NCBI GenBank assembly: GCA_044359885.1
Contig: JBIKLI010000070.1
Location: 1 to 15,787 of the forward strand
Origin: CAIOSQ01 sp044359885
Lineage (GTDB): Bacteria > Pseudomonadota > Alphaproteobacteria > CACIAM-22H2
Length of the DNA stretch: 15,787 nucleotides
Direction of reading: 5' to 3'
How positions within the stretch are numbered: position 1 is the first letter of the stretch; every line of letters begins with the position of its first letter. The notes below the pieces were generated by a model. It was not told the origin of the DNA. It searched no databases and worked only from the letters and a program-made list of their open reading frames with translations. Positions 1 to 7,390 of the stretch are shown here, piece after piece. The position numbers and the translations under genes were made by a program.

Positions 1-357
1 GAGGATGCCGGTGGCGACGCCGATGACGACCGAGAGGGCGAGCGCCAGGGCGGTGAGGGACAGGGTGACCGGGAGGCGTTCGGCGATCGCCTCGGTGACG
101 CTGCGGCGCAGCAGGACAGACTGGCCAAGATCGCCCTGGATGAGCCCGGCGTACCAGCCCATCAGGCGTTCATGAAAGGGTCGGTCGAGGCCATAGACCG
201 CGCGGATGCGCGCGATGTCGGCGGCGCTGGCGCCCGGCCCGGCGAGTTCCGACGACACGTCGCCCGGGACGAAATAGATCAACACGAAGGTAAGCAGCGA
301 GACGATCAGCAGCACCGGCAGCGCTGCGATCAGCCGGTTGGCGAGGAAACGGATCAT
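1..357 (-). CDS. ABC transporter permease, DppB/OppB type (N-terminal part, runs off left edge)
   Basis: The first 119 codons of an inner-membrane permease subunit of a dipeptide/oligopeptide-class ABC importer. It starts MIRFLANRLIAALPVLL, with a first membrane helix at about residues 9-30 ending in the family motif FVPGD (29-33). A periplasmic stretch follows, with IRAVYGLDRP and GDLGQS (75-80), both typical of DppB. A second helix begins near residue 98. The EAA loop that contacts the ATPase lies outside the window. The ATG at 357 is chosen because the family N-terminus begins there; there is no strong Shine-Dalgarno sequence before it, so translation probably depends on coupling to, or readthrough from, the upstream binding-protein gene 90 bp away. 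Its downstream partner, presumably a DppC-type permease, is not visible. It closely resembles the permease at 8229-9173. Confidence 0.9.
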   Translation of the reverse strand, partial: MIRFLANRLIAALPVLLIVSLLTFVLIYFVPGDVSSELAGPGASAADIARIRAVYGLDRPFHERLMGWYAGLIQGDLGQSVLLRRSVTEAIAERLPVTLSLTALALALSVVIGVATGIL

Positions 358-393
358 CTCATGGGGCTCATGCGGCTGCGGTCGCGCCGGGTG

Positions 394-425
394 ACCGTCC
401 GGACGGCGCGCGCCGTCCGGACGGT
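394..425. repeat. Perfect 32-bp palindrome between binding-protein and permease genes
   Basis: The whole 32 bp equals its own reverse complement. It consists of two copies of the 12-bp palindrome CCGTCCGGACGG (395-406 and 413-424) separated by CGCGCG, with an A at one end and a T at the other. In the minus-strand transcript it lies 22 bases after the stop of the solute-binding protein (448) and 36 bases before the permease start (357), so it would fold into a very stable GC-rich hairpin. Stem-loops at this spot in binding-protein-dependent transport operons are known to protect the upstream message and reduce expression of the permease, and that is the likeliest role here. No T-run follows, so a classical intrinsic terminator is less likely. 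A protein-binding site remains possible. Confidence 0.9.
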
Positions 426-447
426 GCTCCGGTTTCGGGGCGACGGC

Positions 448-1998
448 TCAGGCCAGCCAGACGTCCCACATGCGCGGCGCGCGATAGGGCTTGAAGTTCT
501 CCACATTCGCGCGGGCGCCCTGGATGATGCCGAAATCGCCCAGCTTGATCGACGTCACGTTGTCGTACATGCGACGCTGGATGTCGGCCATGGCCTTCTG
601 ACGATCCGCCAGCTGCGGCGAGCTGACGAGGCGGGTATGCGCCTCCTCGAGGACGGGATCCTCGACATGGGTCTGCAACTGCGGCTTGACGAACAGCCCC
701 GCCACGTTGAAGGGCCCTTCGTAAGGCTCGATCCCCATGCCCAGCGCCCAGAGATGCCAGCCCTCCGGCTTGAGGCGGATGCTCGACGCCGTCGGCCAGT
801 CGACGATGTGGGCGCGCACGTTGATCCCCAGCAGCTTGCGGAGCTGTTCCGTGCCGACTTCGGTCACGCCCTTGTGGTTGGCGATCGTCGAGTCGCCGAG
901 GAAGATGATCTCCTCGCCCCTGTAGCCGGACTCGGCGAGAAGCTGCTTCGCCTTGGCGACGTTCTTCTGGTTGTAGAGCTCCTTGCCGATGTCGCCCGCG
1001 AAATAGGTGCCGCCGGGATGCTGCCAGCCATGCGTCATCCGGTAGAGACCGTCATTGGCGATGGCGATGATCTCCTCGTAGTCCAGCGCGGCCTGGATGG
1101 CCTGGCGGAACTTGAGGTTCTGCATCGGCCCCTGGGAGTGGTTCATGACGATGACCTGGAAGGCCCAGGGCATCATCTCGTGGATCTTGATGTTGCGGTT
1201 GTTCTTCAGTCGCTGCGCCGCCGGCGTCGGGATCAGCTCGTTGATGTGGATCTCGCCGGCCTCGAGCGCGGCGACGCGCGCGCCGGCTTCGGGCATGAAG
1301 CGGAACCGGACGCTGTCGAGATGCACGGTCTTGCGACCGGCGAAACCGTCGCGCTCCTTGTAGGCGCCGTTCGCGACATAGCCGTCGAAGCGGCGCAGCA
1401 GGACGTGGGAGTCCGGCCGGTACTCGCCGAACTGGAACGGACCCGTGCCGATATACTCGATCCTGTTGGCTTCCTTGCCGCCTTCCTCGGCCGGCATGAT
1501 CGCGAAGGGCGCGCGCGGGCTGGAGATGCCGTCGAGCAGGCTCGGCACGGGCTTGGACAGCTTCATGACGAAGGTGTCGGCGGACGGCGCCTCGAAGGCG
1601 ACCACGTCGCGCAGCACCGCGCCGCTGTTGCCGACCCTCTTGTAGCGCTCCATCGACGCGCGCACGTCGGCGGAGGTCATGTCCTTGCCGTTGTGGAACT
1701 TCGCCTTGCGCAGCTTGAAGCTGTAGGTCAGCCCGTCGGGCGAGATGTTCACGCCCTCGGCGAGGTCGGGAACGACGTTGCCGGCTTCGTCGCGCGCGTA
1801 GAGCGTTTCCCAGATATGCGTCGTGATGTTGCGCGCATGCTGCGCCGAGGTGGTCTGCGCGTCGAGCGACGGCGGCGGCGACTGCTGGGCGACGATGGCC
1901 TCGCCGCCCTTCTTCTGCGCAATGGCGGGTGCGCCGATCGCGGAGGCGGCCACCGTGGCGCCGGCAACGGTCGTATGGAAGCGACGTCGTGTGAGCAT
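448..1998 (-). CDS. Periplasmic solute-binding protein of peptide/nickel-type ABC importer (SBP family 5)
   Basis: A 516-residue extracytoplasmic binding protein (DppA/OppA class, SBP_bac_5) that would capture the substrate and deliver it to the permease encoded downstream. The N-terminus MLTRRRFHTTVAG fits a twin-arginine export motif (T-R-R-x-F), followed by a hydrophobic stretch and a likely cleavage after APAIA (residue 27). Family landmarks are IWETLYARDEAGNVVPDLAEG, SPDGLTYSFKLRKAKFHNGK, MTSADVRASMERY and YIGTGPFQFGEY. The length is typical. The ATG at 1998 is preferred over upstream in-frame starts because the signal peptide begins there and GGGGAG lies about 6 bases upstream. It lies 92 bp after the CocE-type hydrolase on the same strand. 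A weak promoter-like pair (TTGCGC at 2079-2074 and TATCCT at 2055-2050, spacer 18, minus strand) could add transcription but is not convincing. It is related to the binding protein at 9194-10738. The substrate is unknown. Confidence 0.94.
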   Translation of the reverse strand: MLTRRRFHTTVAGATVAASAIGAPAIAQKKGGEAIVAQQSPPPSLDAQTTSAQHARNITTHIWETLYARDEAGNVVPDLAEGVNISPDGLTYSFKLRKAKFHNGKDMTSADVRASMERYKRVGNSGAVLRDVVAFEAPSADTFVMKLSKPVPSLLDGISSPRAPFAIMPAEEGGKEANRIEYIGTGPFQFGEYRPDSHVLLRRFDGYVANGAYKERDGFAGRKTVHLDSVRFRFMPEAGARVAALEAGEIHINELIPTPAAQRLKNNRNIKIHEMMPWAFQVIVMNHSQGPMQNLKFRQAIQAALDYEEIIAIANDGLYRMTHGWQHPGGTYFAGDIGKELYNQKNVAKAKQLLAESGYRGEEIIFLGDSTIANHKGVTEVGTEQLRKLLGINVRAHIVDWPTASSIRLKPEGWHLWALGMGIEPYEGPFNVAGLFVKPQLQTHVEDPVLEEAHTRLVSSPQLADRQKAMADIQRRMYDNVTSIKLGDFGIIQGARANVENFKPYRAPRMWDVWLA

Positions 1999-2090
1999 GG
2001 CATTCTCCCCGTTTCCCTGGTCCGCGCATCGCCGCGCGTCCGAGGCCGCAGGATAGAGCGCCGTCTCGACCTGGCGCAATCCCGCCGGGG

Positions 2091-4109
2091 TCAGGTTCCG
2101 TCCCGCGGAACGCTGAAACGCCACGTGCGGCGGAAGATCTCCCGGTCGTCGTCGAAGGCGGCGGCATCGCATTTCGCGTGGAACGACGTCGCGTCGGCGG
2201 CGAGGCTCGTCGAGGTCTCCAGCCGGACGCGCCAGTCGCCGCGCGCAAGCTCCATCGTCTGGACGAATTCGGCGCGCGCGCTCGCCGGATCGTCGTCGTG
2301 GATCGAGAAGCTGCGCCGGATGCGATGCCCGATTTCCGTCCCGGTGGCGTCGATGCGCCAGCGACGGCCCGGACCCAGATAGCCGCCATCGGCGTCGAGA
2401 ACGTAGTCGACCCGGCCGGTCCCGACATCCCTGCTCTGTGTGCGGGAAATGCGAGCGGTCTCCAGGATCGTCGTCGCCGCCGGCGGCCCGGCTTCCGCCG
2501 GCGACAGGACGTCGCCGTCCGGTCCGTCGGCCGCGCGGATCGGCAGTACCAGGCGGCTTGTGCCGGGCGTCACCTCCATGGTCACCGGTTCGGGGCTGGG
2601 CCACAGCACCGGCCAGTAGGCGTTGGACAGCGCCAGCCGTATCCGGTGTCCCGGCTTGAAGGCGTGGGCGACCTCGGGGAAGCGAAGCCGGATGCGGGTC
2701 GTCTGCCCGGGCGTCATGGCCAGGGGACGTTCATTGCCGGCGCGATGGGTCAGGTTCAGGACGCCCAGCGACACGCGCAGCGACGTGCCGTCGGGAAACA
2801 CGTCGCAGAGCCGCGCGACCAGGATGCCGGCGGGGCGGTCGACGGCGAGATCGATCTCGAGTTCAGCGGCACCCAGGATCTCGACCCGGGCGTCGAGCGG
2901 CGCCCCGTCGAAGACCAGCGAACGGCCGTCGTCCTCGCGCTGGTCGCGCGGCGCCTCGCCTGCGATCCCCATGCTCAGCCATTCGGGTGCCGTCGCGCCC
3001 AGCGATTGCGGGGAGCGATGGCGCAGCCGCGGCGCCCCCGATCGTGGCGGGTCGGCCTGCAGTCGGCCATCGCCCAGATGCAGCGCAAGCGGCGCGATAT
3101 CCGCCGAGGGCCATGTCGCCTCCGCGACGAAGCGGCCGCGCTCCGCGGCGTGATCCGGGCCGGGCCTGCGGTCCTCGGGCATCCAGGCGCGCAGCATCGG
3201 CACGCCGTCCATCGCGCCGGCCTCGCCCTTGAGCGCATAGCGCAGGAAGCGATCGCATTCCTGCAGGAACCCGATCGCCGGGCCGGGGATGCCGTCCTGC
3301 GGATAATGATGGCCCCAGGGACCGATCAGCCCCCAGCGCGGGCCCCGCAGCGCCGCGAGAAGTCGTGGCACGGCGCGCGAGATGTAGTCGGCCCAGCCGC
3401 CGGCCAGGAACACCGGACAGCCGATCGCGCCGGGATCGTCGGCGGCCGAGCCATGGCGCCAGAACGCGTCGCGGGTCTGGTGGTGCAGCCATTCGCGCAG
3501 CCACGGCTCGTTCGCCTCCAGCCGCCGCTGCCAGAGCGCGCGCCAGCCGGGCCCCGCGATCTCGGGGTCGGGCGGGCGCATGTTGAACAGCGTCATCGTG
3601 TCGCTCCACCACAGCTGCTCGGACAGCATCGCGCCGCCGGTGAAATGGAGCGATTCGTCGTAGCGGTCCTGGCCGCCGCAGACCGCGACGATCGCCTTCA
3701 GCGCCGGCGGTCGCCGCAGCGCCGCCTGCAGCGCGGCGAACGCGCCCCAGGACTTGCCGAACAGCGCGACGGCGCCGTTCGACCAGGGCTGGCCCGCGAT
3801 CCAGGCGACGATCTCGCAGGCGTCGTCCTGCTCCTGCTTCTGGAATTCCTGGGTCAGGATTCCGTCGCTGTCGCCCGAACCATGCATGTCGACGCGCAGC
3901 GCCGCGTAGCCATGCGCCGCGAACCAGGCATGGATCGGTTCGTCGCGCGGCCGGGTCGCGTCGCGCTTGCGATAGGGCATGTACTCGACCACCGCCGGCA
4001 GGCTGCCCGCCGGCGCGCCGCGCGGCATCCACAGCCGCGCCGCCAGCCGCCGCCCGTCGGCGAGCACGATCCAAACGTTCTCGTGGACCTCGATATCCAT
4101 GCCATCCAT
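2091..4109 (-). CDS. CocE/NonD-family serine hydrolase (X-Pro dipeptidyl-peptidase S15-like), long form
   Basis: A 672-residue alpha/beta hydrolase of the CocE/NonD/PepX group, which cleaves esters or amides such as acyl esters, amino-acid esters or X-Pro peptides. There is no signal peptide, so it is probably cytoplasmic. The catalytic triad can be proposed from motifs: Ser120 in GKSWG, Asp241 in GGWADYIS and His267 in GPWGH. The N-terminal motif VEYMPYRKRD (41-50) and DMHGSGDSDG (74-83) are typical. The jelly-roll PepX_C-like domain spans about residues 360-525 (LVFDGAPLD, HRIRLALSNAYWP). An extra segment of about 145 residues follows (526-672) that the third hydrolase of this window lacks. 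The start at 4109 has GGGGAG seven bases upstream; an internal Met at 4100 is an alternative. It is first in a minus-strand operon with a binding protein and a permease, which suggests the imported compound is its substrate. The exact substrate cannot be named. Confidence 0.93.
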   Translation of the reverse strand: MDGMDIEVHENVWIVLADGRRLAARLWMPRGAPAGSLPAVVEYMPYRKRDATRPRDEPIHAWFAAHGYAALRVDMHGSGDSDGILTQEFQKQEQDDACEIVAWIAGQPWSNGAVALFGKSWGAFAALQAALRRPPALKAIVAVCGGQDRYDESLHFTGGAMLSEQLWWSDTMTLFNMRPPDPEIAGPGWRALWQRRLEANEPWLREWLHHQTRDAFWRHGSAADDPGAIGCPVFLAGGWADYISRAVPRLLAALRGPRWGLIGPWGHHYPQDGIPGPAIGFLQECDRFLRYALKGEAGAMDGVPMLRAWMPEDRRPGPDHAAERGRFVAEATWPSADIAPLALHLGDGRLQADPPRSGAPRLRHRSPQSLGATAPEWLSMGIAGEAPRDQREDDGRSLVFDGAPLDARVEILGAAELEIDLAVDRPAGILVARLCDVFPDGTSLRVSLGVLNLTHRAGNERPLAMTPGQTTRIRLRFPEVAHAFKPGHRIRLALSNAYWPVLWPSPEPVTMEVTPGTSRLVLPIRAADGPDGDVLSPAEAGPPAATTILETARISRTQSRDVGTGRVDYVLDADGGYLGPGRRWRIDATGTEIGHRIRRSFSIHDDDPASARAEFVQTMELARGDWRVRLETSTSLAADATSFHAKCDAAAFDDDREIFRRTWRFSVPRDGT

Positions 4110-4194
4110 CGAACCGCTCCCCGCCCCGGAATCGACGACGAACCTAGCGCAGGCCCGGCCGCGCGTCCGCCCCCGATGGCGCCGGCGCAGCCTC

Positions 4195-4223
4195 GGGGTC
4201 TGAAACCGCTCGCGTCAGACCCC
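4195..4223. promoter_or_regulatory. Inverted repeat GGGGTCTGA-N11-TCAGACCCC centred in divergent promoter region
   Basis: Two perfect 9-base arms (4195-4203 and 4215-4223) are separated by 11 bases. The arm centres lie 20 bp apart, close to two helical turns. The midpoint (4209) is almost equidistant from the two divergent start codons: 100 bp to the minus-strand hydrolase at 4109 and 104 bp to the plus-strand deacylase at 4313. There is no T-run, and no gene reads towards it as an end, so a terminator is unlikely. The position suits an operator for a dimeric regulator controlling both operons. No regulator gene is present in the window, so the binding protein is unknown. Confidence 0.55.
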
Positions 4224-4244
4224 TCGGGACCCCCGCACCCGCGC

Positions 4245-4273
4245 TTGACGACGCCGGCGGGTGGGCGGACAGT
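4245..4273 (+). promoter_or_regulatory. Candidate sigma-70-type promoter for the deacylase/hydrolase operon
   Basis: TTGACG at 4245-4250, preceded by C to give the CTTGAC pattern common at alphaproteobacterial -35 sites, is followed after 17 bases by GACAGT at 4268-4273, a poor -10 match (3 of 6). It lies 22 bp downstream of the central inverted repeat and 39 bp upstream of the deacylase start. The -35 element is good and the -10 weak, so this is a candidate only. Confidence 0.3.
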
Positions 4274-4312
4274 TCGCGCGACAAAAACCGCATTTCGCGA
4301 GAGGAACGCCAT

Positions 4313-5356
4313 ATGCGCAGCCTGCCCGACCCCCGGACGGAGCGCCCGCGCGTGCGGGCCGACGTCGATTTCGAGAAGAACGGCAAGCAATACGGGCATA
4401 TCCGCGTGCCGCGGCCGCACGGCAATTTCGGCACCAGCGTGTGCGGCATCCCGATCGTGGTGATCAGGAACGGGACGGGGAAGACATTCCTGCTGACCGC
4501 GGGGACGCATGGCGACGAGTACGAGGGGCAGGTCGGTCTGCTCAACCTGGCGCGCGAACTCGATCCGGCGCAGGTGCAGGGGCGGGTGATCATCATCCCG
4601 TCCCTCGATCTGCCGGCCGTCGAGGCGGCGCAGCGCCTGTGTCCGTACGACGGGCGCGACCTCAATCGCGTCTTCCCCGGCGACCGCAACGGCAGCTTCA
4701 CCGAGATGCTGGCTGACTACGTGACGCGCGTGCTGCTGCCGATGACCGACTACAACATGGACATCCATACCGGCGGCAATTTCTACACCACGGCGCCGAA
4801 CACCTGCTCGCATTTCGTCGACGATCCGGTGCAGATGCGGACGAACATCGAGACCGGGCTCGCCTGGGGCGCGCCTTATCACGCGGTGCTGCGCGAATCC
4901 GACCACACCAACAGCTTCATGACCATCGCGGACCATCTGGGCGTGCCGGCGCTCAGCACCGAGCTCGGCGGCTCGGGGCGCATCGGCGCCGACACGCTGG
5001 AGATCGTCGAGCGCGGCCTGCGCAACATGCTGAAGCTGCACGGCGCGATCGAAGGCGCGATCGAGAAGCCGCCGGCGCCCACGAAGCTGATGGGGATCGG
5101 CGACGCCCATGGCGCGCTGCTGCACGCGCCGCATGGCGGCCTCTTCCACGCATTCAAGTCCGGCGGCGACTGGGTGCGCGAGGGCGAGGAGGCGGGGCGG
5201 ATCTACGACTTCCGCGACCCGTCGCGGCCGCCGACGCGCATCTTCTTCAAGCAGTCGGGCTGCCTCTGGGCGATGCATACCGGCGCGCGCGTCGAACAAT
5301 TCGACGTGCTGGGCTTCGTGATGAACGAGCTCGACCCCGCATCCCTCGGCATCTGA
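4313..5356 (+). CDS. Zinc-dependent deacylase, succinylglutamate desuccinylase/aspartoacylase family (DoeB-like)
   Basis: A 347-residue M14-type metalloenzyme that would remove an acyl group from an N-acylated amino acid or similar amide. Visible active-site elements are the zinc motif H66-G-D-E69 in GTHGDEYEG, DLNR (116-119, substrate-binding Arg), the third zinc ligand His152 in DIHTGG, and the likely catalytic Glu217 in STELGG. A C-terminal beta domain with a GGLFHAFKSGGDWVREGE segment follows. Length and motifs match the group containing N-acetyl-diaminobutyrate deacetylase (DoeB of ectoine breakdown). No other ectoine genes are seen here, so the substrate is open. The ATG at 4313 has GAGGA seven bases upstream (4301-4305). 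It is the first gene of a plus-strand operon, ending 11 bp before the second CocE-type hydrolase. The pairing of a deacylase with an acyl/ester hydrolase suggests stepwise breakdown of one imported compound. Confidence 0.92.
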   Translation: MRSLPDPRTERPRVRADVDFEKNGKQYGHIRVPRPHGNFGTSVCGIPIVVIRNGTGKTFLLTAGTHGDEYEGQVGLLNLARELDPAQVQGRVIIIPSLDLPAVEAAQRLCPYDGRDLNRVFPGDRNGSFTEMLADYVTRVLLPMTDYNMDIHTGGNFYTTAPNTCSHFVDDPVQMRTNIETGLAWGAPYHAVLRESDHTNSFMTIADHLGVPALSTELGGSGRIGADTLEIVERGLRNMLKLHGAIEGAIEKPPAPTKLMGIGDAHGALLHAPHGGLFHAFKSGGDWVREGEEAGRIYDFRDPSRPPTRIFFKQSGCLWAMHTGARVEQFDVLGFVMNELDPASLGI

Positions 5357-5367
5357 CGGCGGTGGCG

Positions 5368-7387
5368 ATGCGGGGGCGGAAGGCGCCGCGGGTCGTCGAG
5401 AACGCCTGGATCGAATTGCGCGACGGCGCGCGCCTCGCCGCGCGCATCTGGCTGCCGGCCGATGCCGATCGCCGGCCGGCGCCCGCGATCCTGGAATTCA
5501 TGCCCTATCGCAAGCGCGACCTGATGCGGCTGCGCGACGAGCCGCTGCATGGGTACTTCGCGGCGCATGGCTATGCCTCGCTGCGCGTCGACCTGCGCGG
5601 GGCGGGGGATTCCGACGGTGTGCTGACCGACATGTGGACCGAGGCCGAGCAACTCGACGGCGAGGACGTCATCGCCTGGATCGCGCGCCAGCCCTGGTGC
5701 GACGGCCGCGTCGGAATGATCGGCAAGTCCTGGAGCGGGATCACCGGCCTGCAGCAGGCTGCGCGCGCGCCGGCTGCGCTGCGCGGTGATCTCGGTCTGC
5801 TCCTCCGAGGATCGCTACCGCACGACGTTGCACTACACCGGCGGGTCTATGCTGATCGACAGCGCCTGGTGGTGCGCCTCGATGCTGCTCTTCAACAGCA
5901 TGCCGCCCGATCCGGCGACCGCCGGTCGCGGCTGGCGCAGGACCTGGCAGGCGCGGCTGGCGGCCAACAAGCCGATGATCGCGGACTGGCTCGACCATCC
6001 GCATCTCGACGATTACTGGCGCGAAGGATCGGCGGGGCCGGGCCTGGCGCGCGCCTCCTGCCCCGTCTATCTCGTCGGCGGCTGGGCGGATTACCTCTCT
6101 CGCGCCATTCCTCGCATGCTCGGGTCGATGTCCGCGCGGCGGCGCGGGCTGATCGGGCCCTGGGGCCATCAATATCCGCAGGACGGCACGCCGGGTCCGG
6201 CGATCGGCTTCCTGCAGGACTGCCTGCGTTGGTGGGATCGCTGGCTTCGCGACATCGACAATGGCATCGATCGCGAGCCGATGCTGCGCGCCTGGATGCA
6301 GGACCCCGTGCCGCCGGCGGCCGATCAGGCGCATCGGCCCGGCCGCTGGGTCGCCGAGCGCGAATGGCCGTCGCCGCGGATCGAGACGCGTCGCTGGGTC
6401 CTCAACGAGGGGCGCATCGAGGTGCGCGCGCGGCCGCCGGTGGCGCTCACGCATCGCTCGCCGCAATCGGTCGGCCTGTGCGCGACCGAATGGCTCGCGG
6501 CCGGCGTTCCGGGCGAATTGCCGCGCGACCAGCGCGAGGACGACGGTCGCTCACTGGTCTTCGATTCCGCGCCGCTCGCGCACCGGCTCGAGATCCTGGG
6601 CGAGGCGGCGGCGGAACTGCGCCTCGCCGTCGACCGTCCGGTCGCGCAGGTGATCGTGCGGCTCTGCGACGTGGCGCCCGACGGCGCGTCGCTGCGGGTC
6701 GCCTTCGGCGTGCTGAACCTCGCCCATCGCGACGGCCACGAATCGCCCCGGCCGATGACGCCGGGCGAGACCACCGGCGTCGTCGTCCGCCTGCCCGCGA
6801 CGGCGCATGCCTTCCTGCCCGGGCATCGCATCCGCCTTGCCGTTTCGACCTGCTACTGGCCGATCGTCTGGCCGTCCCCCGAGCCCGTCACGCTGACCCT
6901 TTTCGCCGGCGCCAGCCGCCTGGCGCTGCCGGTCCGCCCGCCCGATCCGGCGGATGCGGAACTGCCGGCCTTCGGCCCGCCCGAGCAGGGACCGCCGGTG
7001 AAGGTGACGAACCTGGAGGAGAAGGCGGTGAGCCGCGAGATTCGCCGCGATCCCATGACCGGGCGCACGACCGTCACGCTGCGCGCCGAAGGCGGCGTGC
7101 TGGGGCCGCACAAGCGGTATCGCATCGACCCGATCGGCACGGAGATGGCGCATGTCCTGACCAAGCGGCTGGACATCGCCGACGACGACCCGCTGAGCGC
7201 GCGGGTCGAACTGGTGCAGACGATGCGGATGGGACGGCCGGGCTGGCGCGTCGCGATCGAGGTCGCGACGATCCTGACCTGCGATCGCGACAATTTCCAC
7301 GTCGAGGCCCGTGCGCAGGCGTCGCTCGGCGGCAGGCCGGTGTCGCGCCGCACCTGGCGCAGTTCGCATCCGCGCCGGCTGGTCTGA
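5368..7387 (+). pseudogene. CocE/NonD-family serine hydrolase, long form, interrupted by a 2-bp frameshift
   Basis: This gene is a close paralogue of the hydrolase at 2091-4109 but is split between two reading frames. From ATG 5368 (or GTG 5362) frame 1 encodes MRGRKAPRVVENAWIEL through the nucleophile motif GKSWSG (Ser121) to AALR ending at 5784. The protein then continues in the next frame from 5786 (VISVCSSEDRY) to TGA 7385-7387. Aligned with its paralogue (PALKAIVAVCGGQDRY), exactly one codon's worth minus one base is present, so two bases appear missing at about 5785. Restoring them gives 673 residues with Asp242 (GGWADYLS) and His268 (GPWGH), matching the paralogue's length and triad spacing. 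The long C-terminal segment (about 527-673) is retained. No stop follows the shift in the original frame until 7470, so a misread protein of about 700 residues would be made. It could be a true inactivation, a sequencing error or a programmed shift. The start lies 11 bp after the deacylase, with a poor ribosome-binding site. Confidence 0.85.
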
Positions 7388-7390
7388 CCC

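Noticed and set aside
172..2382. Long plus-strand open frame of 736 codons opposite binding protein 1
   Set aside because: Antisense shadow typical of high-GC genes: rich in Arg, His, Asp and Val with no recognisable domain, and the opposite strand has a clear family protein with signal peptide and ribosome-binding site.
4273..4299. TTCGCG direct repeat 21 bp apart upstream of the deacylase
   Set aside because: A six-base GC-rich word repeated once is expected by chance in this composition.
2178..4463. Plus-strand open frame of 761 codons opposite hydrolase 1
   Set aside because: Arginine/alanine-rich low-complexity translation without motifs; it runs through the divergent promoter region and overlaps the deacylase start.
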